A stretch of 13,066 nucleotides of DNA from JADFOB01 sp046753625 (GTDB taxonomy: Bacteria; Planctomycetota; Phycisphaerae; UBA1845): the NCBI GenBank assembly GCA_046753625.1, contig JBHHUB010000114.1, positions 1-13,066 of the forward strand, read 5' to 3'. This document shows, one piece after another, positions 1 to 9,900 of the stretch. The first letter of the stretch is position 1; each line of letters begins with the position of its first letter. The notes below the pieces were generated by a model. The model was not told the origin of the DNA. It searched no databases and saw only the letters and a program-made list of their open reading frames with translations. The translations under genes were made by a program, and so were the position numbers.

Positions 1-118
1 GCTAGCGCGGTGGGCTCTGATTCGCGGGCCCGATTCCGGTGGCTCGGGCAGCGACGACCCATAGACTACGGTGTGACGCAGCACTAGGACTGCTCCAGCC
101 TGAGGACTGCTCTACCCA
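1..118. other. Left-edge stretch with no identifiable gene
   Basis: No open frame here can be assigned to a family. A minus-strand ATG at 64 opens a frame that runs off the left edge, but only about 20 residues are visible and they are low in information. A 10-bp direct repeat, aggactgctc, occurs at 86-95 and 103-112 just downstream of the ACT-domain gene. No hairpin with a T-tract was found, so no terminator is called. Confidence 0.4.
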
Positions 119-682
119 CTAGTAGAAATCGGAATGGCTGATCTCGTCGCGCATAAGACCTTTTCCAGCCGCCAGCTCGTCAAGCTCTGCCAGGAATTTC
201 TTGCGATTGAACTCCGGCGGCAACAGCACCGTGAACCGATGGCGATGCGTGCTCGAGTCCTTGCCGTAGGGCAGCGGCGTTCGTTGGGTATGGTGGGCGA
301 TGATGCGCAGATGGTGGTCGGCAAAAAACGTCGTGATCGTGGCCAGCAAACCGGCGAAATCCGGCGAGGATATGCGCAGCGTCAGGGGCAGTGCGTCGCG
401 ATCAATCGCTTTGGAACCATCTCTGATTCGCGTGAACAGCGACAGGAGATTGAGCCGTTGGCCCAGCTTGGCGGTGTCCTGCTCGATCCGATCAAGCTGC
501 TCCGCAAGCCCGGAGACGTAGAGGAGCACGACCGCTTCGGTACCGAGCGTATGCGAGATGCCCTCCTCGGTTGTGCCGCCCCGCTCGCTGACGAAGGCGG
601 CCGCATCCTGCAGGATGCCGACGCGGTCGCGCCCGAGCAAGTGGAGCAGGCCATACTGTCTACCTGAAAGCGTAGCGGTCAT
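119..682 (-). CDS. GcvR-like protein with two ACT domains
   Basis: This 187-residue protein has two tandem ACT-type small-molecule-binding domains and no visible DNA-binding domain, membrane segment or catalytic domain. The first (about residues 6-75) contains GRDRVGIL followed by a helix and then SHTLGTEAVVLLYVSG. The second (about residues 95-180) starts LPLTLRISSPDFAGLLATI, the usual beta-strand, Gly-loop, helix pattern. Length and double-ACT layout match the GcvR family; E. coli GcvR is about 190 residues and acts with GcvA on glycine-cleavage genes. No GcvA-like partner is visible, so a glycine-specific role is inference. A TTG at 691 could add three residues, but it lies inside the putative -10 box, and ATG 682 has no Shine-Dalgarno sequence. 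The ATG start with leaderless expression fits best. The assignment to an ACT-domain protein is firm, but the exact role is not. Confidence 0.85.
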   Translation of the reverse strand: MTATLSGRQYGLLHLLGRDRVGILQDAAAFVSERGGTTEEGISHTLGTEAVVLLYVSGLAEQLDRIEQDTAKLGQRLNLLSLFTRIRDGSKAIDRDALPLTLRISSPDFAGLLATITTFFADHHLRIIAHHTQRTPLPYGKDSSTHRHRFTVLLPPEFNRKKFLAELDELAAGKGLMRDEISHSDFY

Positions 683-690
683 GGCGCGCA

Positions 691-719
691 ATCGTAGCGA
701 CGCCGCTGGCGCCCGTCAA
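691..719 (-). promoter_or_regulatory. Putative sigma70-type promoter of the ACT-domain gene
   Basis: Read on the minus strand, TTGACG (719-714) is followed after exactly 17 bp by TACGAT (696-691). That is 5 of 6 and 4 of 6 matches to the -35 and -10 consensus. Only 8 bases separate the -10 box from the ATG at 682, so the expected transcription start falls at or within one or two bases of the start codon, giving a leaderless mRNA. This agrees with the lack of a Shine-Dalgarno sequence. It is a prediction by eye only. Confidence 0.45.
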
Positions 720-817
720 TTCCCCAAAACGGCCTGCCTGTGCCCGGCCGGTCGGGTGGCTCGGGGCTGGTTGGAACGTGGGAACGGCGATCATGGTGAC
801 CGACCACCGACCACCGC

Positions 818-843
818 CCGCCTTCGGCGACAACCCAAGGCGG
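818..843 (-). terminator. Weak candidate hairpin downstream of the giant gene
   Basis: CCGCCTT (818-824) pairs perfectly with AAGGCGG (837-843) around a 12-nt loop, about 100 bp past the stop of the giant gene. There is no T-tract on the minus-strand side and the loop is long, so intrinsic termination is doubtful. It is listed because it is the only clear inverted repeat noticed in this gap. Confidence 0.2.
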
Positions 844-944
844 CTTGCCGTGGCATTGGTTTCGCATAGCCTCCCTGCGCTGCGGGCGGTAAGCACGGGG
901 TATCCCACGCGCCCGAAGGACATGGCGCATCGGCTCCGGCGCGA

Positions 945-3900
945 TCACGGAGTGGCCCGCCCCCCCAAACTACCGGGCGGGTCGGGCGGATCGCGTGGGT
1001 CCGCAAAGACGTTGAAGCACTCCAGGAACGTTTCGATGTCCTTGCCGTTGAGGGCGCCGTCAGCGTTCAGGTCGACATTGGGGCAGAGGATGTCATCTCC
1101 GGGTGGCTGCCTCACACAGTCGCCCATGATTTGCCGATCGGTCCCGTCGACGTGCCGATCGCCGTTGAGATCACAGAGGTCGATCTCACACAGGTCGGGA
1201 ATACCATTGCCGTTGACGTCCCGCACTCGCCCGAACAACACCTCGCAGGGGTCCGGCACTCCGTTCAGGTCGCAATCGGGCTCGCAACCGTCGGGAACCG
1301 CATTCTCGTTGCAATCGGCCAGCGAACCTGAGAGGGCCTCGCACGCGTCGGTCAGCCCGTTGGCATCGCAGTCCACGGCAAACGGCGATTCGAACGCGCC
1401 CATGTCCATCCGGCAGTGCTGCACACGCGGCTCGCCCGCCACGTCGAATCGCGGTACGCCGGTCGGTTGCACGGCCAGGTCGGCGTTATTGATGCCCGGC
1501 GAAGTCGCTAGGAGCCGGTAATCCACGATCGCGTACTCCGTTCCGGCGTGCGCGAGCCCCCAGCCCTCCCCCCAAATCGTCACCGTGGTCTCCGTATTCG
1601 CGACGATGGGAAACTCCAGGCTAACCTGCCCGTCGAGATTGGTGTTGACGAAGGCTCCCGCCAGCGCACTGGGGATCCACTGCGCGGTGGCGTCGGTCAG
1701 GATGTACTGCCCGGAGCGCGGCGTGGGCAGGGGATCAGCGGTCCAGAACCCGGTTTCGAAGAAACGGAATTGCGGATCCTCGTCGATGTTGCCGACGCCG
1801 ACATGACCTCCACCGATATCGGTGAAACGAATCGCACCCAAACCCATGACGTCAGTCGGCACGTTGGCGTAGATGATCGAGTCGCGGAAATCGAAGCTAC
1901 TGCCGGGTTCCGCCAAGACCCCCGCCCCGAGGGACGCATCGTTGCGTGCGATCGTGCAGCCAAGCAAAGTGGGATGGCTGTCGTCCAGGGCGTGAATGGC
2001 GGGGCCGTTGAGCGCCTCGTTTCCGACAATCAGGCAATCCTGAATCAGCGGGTTGCTGCCCTGGCGGCACTGGATGGCGTTGGTGGTGTTTCCGGCGATC
2101 CGGCAACGGCGAATCAGCGGGCTGCTGGCCACACAACGGATGCCCGCGCCGCCGCTGATCCGGAAGTTGCGGGTGATCGTACAATCTTCGATCACAGGAT
2201 TGCTTCCGTTCTCGCATTTGAACGCCCCTTTGCGCGCGCCGATGATCGTGAAACCTTCGATCCGCGTTCCCCGTGTTTCGCCGTGGGTTAAGAGGAACGC
2301 GCTGAGGACGCCGCCGCAGTCGATCAGGCAGTCGCCGGGGCCGTTGGCGCTGTGGACGCGCACCGCGCGCGTGCCCGACTCCAATCCGTTGTTGAACACG
2401 ATGTTCCGGTTGCCATTGCCGGTATAGGTTCCGTCGGCAACGACGATGTCGATCACGCGGTCGTCCCCCACGGGAGCGCTATCGATGGCATCTTGAATTC
2501 GACAGAACGGGTCGTCCGGCGTGCCGGTTCCTCCGGATACCGGATCGCAGTCGGACGTATCGACGTGGATGGTCTCGTGGGGTTCGCAATCATCCGGCAC
2601 CGCGTTGGCGTTCAGGTCCAAACTGAACCCCGATTCAATATCGCAAAGGTCGAACGCGCCGTTGCCGTTGCAGTCACTGAGGCCGCCGGGCTCGCATTCA
2701 TCGGGCACTTGGTTGGTGTTGCAATCGTCGCTGGCCCCCGAAAGCAGGTCGCACACATCCCACACGCCGTTCTCGTTGCAATCGGACGGATCATCGTCTT
2801 CGCATTCATCGGGCACTTCGTTGGTGTTGCAGTCGATGCTGGCTCCGTCGAGGATGTCGCACTTGTCGGGGACGCCGTTGGCATTACAGTCCGGTGCGCC
2901 GTCCTGCATCAAGTCGCACAGATCCCAGACGCCGTTGGCGTTGCAATCCGGGTGAGCGCCTTCACATTCATCCGGCACGTTGTTCTCGTTGCAGTCCGTG
3001 CTGAAGCGATCAATGATGTCACATTGGTCCAGGGTGCCATTGCCGTTGCAGTCGCGCGGCTCGATATGGCGTCCAAACGTGAGAAACATCGCGCCGACGT
3101 CGGGTATATCGTCGCGTAAGATGCCCGGCGCCCCCAGACCGACCTCGGCGGCGCCGTCGCCGTTGATGTCGCCCAGCGTCCCAACGGCGAACCCGAGCCG
3201 GCCGTTTTCCTGTTGCCCGCGAACGACGAATCCGATGCGATCCGGAGGGTCGACGACTTCAAGCAGGTCCGCCAATTCTACGACGGCAGGCCACGAGGCG
3301 GCCCGGCCAAAGACGATGTATACCTCGCCGGTCTGCGGAACGTCCTCCAACTCCACGCCGTACGCACCGATGGCGATATCGTCGAGCCCGTCGGCGTTGA
3401 CGTCGCCGGCCGAGCCGCAATGAAACCCTGAGAAATCACCGGCATCGATACCGTTGAACGTCACACCGGCCGATCCGTCACCTCCGTTTTCGGGAAGGAG
3501 CGTAGCCAGTTCAACGACGGCCGGCCACGGGTCCGCGTGGCCGAACACAAGGTAGGTCTCGCCGGCGGTCGCGCGCCCTCCCGGATCGGCCCAGACCGCG
3601 CCGTTGAGCAAGTCGTCGAAGCCGTCGCCGTTGACGTCCCCGGCGCCCGCGACGTGGTGCCCGGACAGATCGAGTAGATCGACCCCGTTGAAGGTGACGC
3701 CGTTTTGTCCATCCAGGTCCGCCAACTCCAGCACGCCCCCCTGACCGATATCGGGGCGGCCGAAGATCAGGTACGTCTGCCCGGCAAACGCCAGTTCGTT
3801 GGGGCCGGCCGCGAACGAGCCGATCAGCATATCACCGAGTCCGTCGCCATTGACATCGCCCGCGCCGGCCACGCTGAAACCCGCCAAATCCGAGGCATTG

Positions 3901-6900
3901 ACGCCGTTGAGCACGAAGCCGAGACTGCCATCCCCCCCGTGTTCCGGCAGCAATGAAGCGAGTTCGAAGGCGGTGGATTGAGGTAGGGTGCTTCCAAACA
4001 CGACGTAGATTCTACCGGCAAACGTCCGCTCACCGACGTTGGCCGTGTGCGCACTGATGATCAGGTCGTCGAGGGCATCTCCATTGACATCGCCGGCGAA
4101 GGCAACGCTCAACCCGGTGAGGTCGCCTTCAGCCGCACCGCGCAGCGTCAGACCGTTGGTGCCGTCGAGATCGTCGGGGGACATCGTTCCCAACTGGTCG
4201 GTGTCTTCACGGCCGAAGAACAGGTAGACCTCGCCCGCGTCCAGGACTTCATTGGGATTGGCTCCCCAGGCACCCACGAGCAGATCATCCACGGCGTCTC
4301 CATTGAAATCGCCGCCGCCGCCGAGCCCGACCCCGAGCGAATCGCCGATCGATCGGCCTTGGATCGTGAGCACTTGCCCCGGACTGCCGGAGGGCGACTG
4401 ACCGAGGTCCAGCGTCTCAGGCCACGGGCTGAAATGACCGAAGACGACGTACGCCTCTCCGGCCGATTCCTGACTGGCAACGGCCGCGTTGTCTGCGCCG
4501 ACCACAAAATCATCGAAGCCGTCGTGATTGAAGTCCCCCACCGACGAAAGATTGCCACCGGTGCGCGCGTCATCATGGAATCCCAAAACGGGGAACCCGC
4601 GCACGCCGGCCAACCGCGTGGGGTCGATCACACGAGGGAAGAAGTCGGGACATTCATCGGGCAGGCGGTTTTCGTCACAGTCCGTGCTGACCCCGTCGGC
4701 CAGATCGCACTCGTCCAGCATGCCGTTGGCGTTGCAGTCAAAGCCGTCTCCGACCATGATGTCGCAGGCGTCCCAGACGTCGTTGTTGTTGCAATCGAGG
4801 GAGGTATCCTCGCATTCATCGGGAACGGCGTCGGCATCGCAATCCTGGCTGGTCCCCGCGACCAGATCGCAGCTATCCAGCACGAGGTTGTCATTGCAGT
4901 CCGTCTCGTCGCCCGCCGCCAGATCGCAGAGGTCGCCCACGCCGTTTGCGTTGCAATCTTCGCATTCGTCCGGAACGCCCAACCCGTCGCAATCCTCGCT
5001 CGTGCCGGATGCGATATCACAGGAATCGGCAACGCCGTTTTGGTTGCAATCCGACTCGCATTCGTCCGGTATGCCGTTGACGTTGCAATCTCCGCTTTGG
5101 GCTGTGGCGATGTCGCAGGAATCGGGAATGGCGTTTGCGTTGCAGTCCGATGCCACGCCGTCGGCAATGTCGCAACTATCCGCCCGGCCGTTGTTGTTGC
5201 AGTCGGCCTCGCATTCGTCGGGGAAACCGTTTCCGGTGCAATCTTCGCTGGTGCCGGATGCGATGTCCTCGTCGTCCGAGATGCCGTTGTCGTTGCAGTC
5301 GGCGATGACCAGAATCGAGACGCACTGCAAATCAACCGGGACGATCGGATCGGCGTTACACCTGGTCACGAAGGAATTGTCGGGGCTGGCATCGTGGTTG
5401 GCATCGGTCGCATCCGGGCAGATGGTAAACAGGCCGGCCGCATCCTCGGAGGCGGTTAGGATCAAGGTGCCCAAGTAGGGTGACTGACCGTTGTCCTCGA
5501 CGCAATCCTCGCCGAAAAACACGAGCCCACCCCACTGGTACAGTGCGGGATCGCCGTTGAAAACAGCGACGATCGTGTCCAGATCGAAAAAGATGAAATC
5601 CTCGCGGCTTTGGTCGATGAAGGCTCCGGCGGAGGGGTTGGGGTCGGTCAGCGGAAAAAGCGTGCCCCGTGCTCCACTCGTGTAGCCGTCGCCGCTTACG
5701 GCGAGGTTGTAGAGTCGAACGACTTCCGGGTCCCACCCTTCAAGAAAGAGTTCGAGCGTCACCGTCGAGGCATTGTAAAGCATGATCTGATCGGACGGCC
5801 CGCCGGGCAGCGGGATGCCGTCGACCGCCACCGCCCGAATGGAGTAGGTCACCGCGCAGCCGCCAATAATGCTGCCGTGGCAGAATCCATCCACGCAGAC
5901 ATCGTTCGTCGTGCAGGGCAAGCCGTCGTTGCACGGCCCTTCGACGAGGGAAGATTCGCACGTGGTGTGGTTGCACCACTCGAACGTGCAGGGATTCGCA
6001 TCGTCGCAGTCGGCGTCGATCAGGCAGGCCACGCAGCTTTGATCGGATTCCCGACAAACCTGACCGGGGCACGGCGGTGGACCGGCCAGGCACACCCCGC
6101 TTGTGCAGATTTCGGCTCCCGTGCAGAACAAACCATCGGAGCAATCCGAGTCGAACTTGCACGTTTCACATTCGTCCGGGGTGGCGTTGTCGTTGACGTC
6201 CTCGCTGGTGCCGTCGGCGATATCGCACTCGTCGAGCACGCCATTGACGTTGCAGTCCAATGCCCCCTCCACGCCCAACTCGCACGCGTCGGGGATGAGG
6301 TTCGCGTTGCAATCTTCGTCGGCACCATCCGCAATGTCGCACGCATCCCAGACACCGTTGGCGTTGCAATCGGCACTGGTATCCTGACACACGTCGGGCG
6401 TGCCGCCCGCGTCGCAGTCTTCGGCCACGCCGTCGGCGATCTCGCAGGCATCCGAAGCACCGTTGGCGTTGCAGTCGGTCAGGAAGCCGGACTCCAGCGC
6501 GCCCATGTCCACGCGGCATTGCTGCACGCGCAACGCACCGGCCAAATCGAGGGCATCGTCGGGGATTACCGCGTGCGGATCACCGGCGTTGACGGCCGGT
6601 GATCCGGCGCTGATGGCGAACGACCCGACGGCGGACGCCTCGAACAGCGGGTCCGCCTCCACGTTGCCCGCGCCGAAGTGCACGGTTCCGTTGGCACCGG
6701 TCGCGATGCCGGCGAGGCCACCCTGCACGAGGCTGTATTCCACCAGGAAGGACGAGTTGGTATCGACGAGCACTTCCGCCGATCCGTCTTCCGTGTTGTT
6801 ATCCCACAAGATGCAACCGCGAAATGTCGGGGCGCTGGAAAACGCCATGCGCACGGCACCTCCTAGATGCGCGGCTTGATTCTGGGCAATGGTCGTGTTG

Positions 6901-9900
6901 GTAAACAGAGGATTGGAAGTCGAACTGGTGAAGACGGCCCCGCCGTCGCCGCCGGTGCTGTTGCGAACAATGAGACACGTGTCGATGATGGGGCTGGCCA
7001 ACGTGAAGATGTTGAGCCCGCCGCCGGCACCGCCTTGAAGGCTCAAGTTGTCCGATATGACGCATCGCTGAATCAGCGGCGAACTGTTCAGCCCGACCGC
7101 GACCCCGCCGCCGCCGAACGCGACGTTGTCGGCAATGACGCAATCTCGAATCGTGGGGTGCGCGTCATCGAAGCAATAGACGCCCCCGCCGAAGCTGGTC
7201 GTCGTGTTGCCGGTAATCGTGCATCGCTCGATGATCGGGCTGCTGCGTTCGCAATAGATGCCCGCACCGCCGAGCGAAGAGAAAATGGTGGGGGCGATCA
7301 TGTTTTCGGTGATGCGGCATCGGCGTATGGTCGGATGGCTGTCTTTGCAGTAGATGGCGCCGCCGCGCAGGGGATCGGGCGTGGCGCCGCTCGCACTGAG
7401 GCCGCGGCGGATCGTCAAGCCCTCGATGATCGCGGTGGCGTTTTCGCCCCGGTGCAGGTAAAACGCCCGCCCTTGAGATTCGCAATCGATCGTCGTAGCC
7501 TCGACCACGGCGTCGTCTTCCGGATCCACGCTTCGGATGTGGATCAGACGCCCGTCGAAGTCGAGATTGCGGTTGCGCGCACCGGTGTACACGCCGGGGG
7601 CGATGATCACGGTGTGGCCGTCGAGGCTCACGTCGATCGCGTCTTGGATGGCACAGAAGGGAGTCGACTCACTGCCGTCGCCAAAGTCCGGGCAGGTGGC
7701 CGCGTCCACGTACCAGAAGCGGTCGGTCGGTTCGCATTCATCCGGGATGCCGTTGGCGTTGCGATCCAAGGAATCGCCGTCGCGGATATCGCATCCATCG
7801 TCGGTACCGTTTAGATTGCAGTCGAGCAACGCTTCACACTGGTCCGGAATGCCGTTGCCGCCACAGTCCTCCGCCTCACCCGCAAGCAATGCACACGCGT
7901 CCGCCAGACCATCGGCGTCGCAATCGGGCTGACAGGAGTCGGGGATCAGATTCTCGTCACAGTCTGCTTCGACACCGTCGGCCACGTCACAGGCATCCAA
8001 CACCCCATTGCCGTTGCAATCCTGCAGCGGATCACAGGCGTCGGGCCTGAGGTTTCGATCGCAATCGCGGGCGCCCGACGCCAGCGCGCACGAATCGGCC
8101 ACACCGTCGGAATCGCAATCCGGCTCGCAGACATCCAACACGCCGTTGCCGCCGCAATCCAAGGCGGGGTCGGCCGCGATTTGGTCCGCATCATCGACGC
8201 CGTCGTTGTCGCAATCGGATGTGACTCCCGTCGAAAAACACAAGGCGAACGCCTGGGGTCCGACGGGCACCTCCGCACCGTGAATCTGCACGAACCAGAG
8301 ACCCGCCCCTGGCGCGCCGACGAACACTTGCTCGACATTGTTGGTCCGGTCGGGCTGGGACGCGGTGGCGGGCAAGTCCGGCTGATCGGGGTCAAGCGTC
8401 CACGGGAAAAACCTCGAGCCGTCCGGACCGATCACACGAAGATCGAGATCGTTCATCAGCGCCCGCGACGCCAACGGCAGCGCCGGGGCATCGTCCCAGG
8501 CGAGCGTGAGTTTGAGTTGAGCCGTCCCGGGCAAAACGCGCACAACCAGCGCCGTGGTTTCGTCATGGTCGACCGTGTCCATCAGAAAATCGCCGGTGCG
8601 GAGGAATTCAACGGCCGCCTGAGCCTGAACCAGCCCATACCCGCTGCGGTAGTCGGGGCCGACCTGTTCGACGTCCAACGCGGTATGGCTCAGCATGGCT
8701 TTGAGCAGCGCGTTGCTCGGAGCCGGCCGACCGGGAAACCGCGTTTCGAATTCCTCCAGAAGCAGCGCCGAAATACCGGTGACCGTCGGCGTGGCCATCG
8801 ATGTCCCGCACAGCGTGGTATAGCTACCCAGAAGTGTCGTAGATGTGACTCCGAAATCGCCGCCGAGCTGGCATCCGGGAGCCACGATGTCCGGCTTGAG
8901 CCTTCCATCTGCGGTGGGTCCCCAACTGGAGAACGCGGACACCTGGCCGGTGTCGGCGTTGACCGCGCCGACACAGAGCGAATTCTTGCCGCCCGACGGA
9001 GGCGGGATCGACCCGTATCCGTCCGCCCGCCGCGTGCCCGCACCGCCACAGCGGTCGCAGCTTCGCTCGTTGCCCGCGGCCCAGACGATCCGAACCGTTT
9101 GGCCGATCGATCCGGCGACGAGGGCGTCGATCAGCCGGGATGTAACACCGTAGGCGCCGGTGAGCGCGCAATCAAACCCGTTGATGCAGATGTTGCTTCC
9201 GATCGAATTGTTGGCGACCGCCGCGCCGAATACACCGAACGCATCCGTGTAATCCGCCTCCAAATCGCCGGGATCGTTGTACAAGAAGATCGCGCCGGAT
9301 GCTCCTTCCGGCGCAAAGGCGTAGGATTCTATCTCAGCGCCGGGTGCCATACCTCGCCAAAGCCCGCTGCTGGCAAAACCATCCCCGGCGATCGTGCCCG
9401 CTACGTGCGTCGAATGCACGGCGGAAGATGAACCATCCCGAATCCGCACGCGGGTACCGAAATCCGGATGGTCTTCCAACGCGCCACCGACGTCGTACAA
9501 CATGACCCTGACGCCCGTGCCGCTCAGCCCGAAATCGGGCAAGGTCTGAACGGCCTCGACCTGTGTGACCGTGCGGTTGAGATCGTTCGTGCCGCTCATG
9601 CGTGGCAACGGCGGCTCGACCCACAAGACGCCGTCGGCGGCGGCCAGCGATTCCAACTCCGCGCGCGGCAGTTCAACGACGAGTCCGTTGATGGTGTGCA
9701 GGATCGACCGGACCAACCCGCCATGGGCGGCCAACAGCGCCGAGCCGAGGGATTCGCAGGCCACGTCCTCGTGAAAAAGAACGTAGGCGGCCACCTCGAT
9801 CTGGTCGGATTCAACACCTCCGACGATGGCAACCGCCGGCGTACCGCCGTTTTGGAAGGCGGGATGTAGCTTCATCGGGGTGGTGAGCGGTACAACGGAC

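Larger units (their letters stand above)
683..944. other. Gap between the ACT gene and the giant exoprotein gene
   Basis: This 262-bp stretch follows the end of the giant minus-strand gene and precedes the ACT gene. It holds the ACT promoter candidate, a short tandem repeat (cgaccac twice, 801-814) and an imperfect hairpin at 818-843. Short frames crossing it have no recognisable product, and no gene is supported. Confidence 0.4.

Noticed and set aside
86..112. 10-bp direct repeat aggactgctc next to the ACT gene end, as a possible attachment site or target duplication
   Set aside because: The copies are only 7 bp apart with no mobile-element gene or inverted repeats nearby, so chance or a local duplication is enough to explain it.
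134..667. Plus-strand open frame of 177 codons opposite the ACT-domain gene
   Set aside because: The minus-strand product has two recognisable ACT domains. The plus-strand product is Arg/Gln-rich with no pattern.
4047..5459. Plus-strand open frame of 470 codons opposite arrays and propeller of the giant gene
   Set aside because: Its repeated Val/Ala/Ile text (VAVAI-like) mirrors the DCNxNG codon repeats on the other strand. It has no family motif and lies entirely within the well-supported giant gene.
4647..8216. Periodic gttgcaatc / cattcatcgg words on the plus strand that look like CRISPR repeats or tandem DNA repeats
   Set aside because: Spacing is irregular and in multiples of three, and the words encode the conserved DCN and DECE parts of protein repeats. 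There are no constant repeats with unique spacers and no cas genes.
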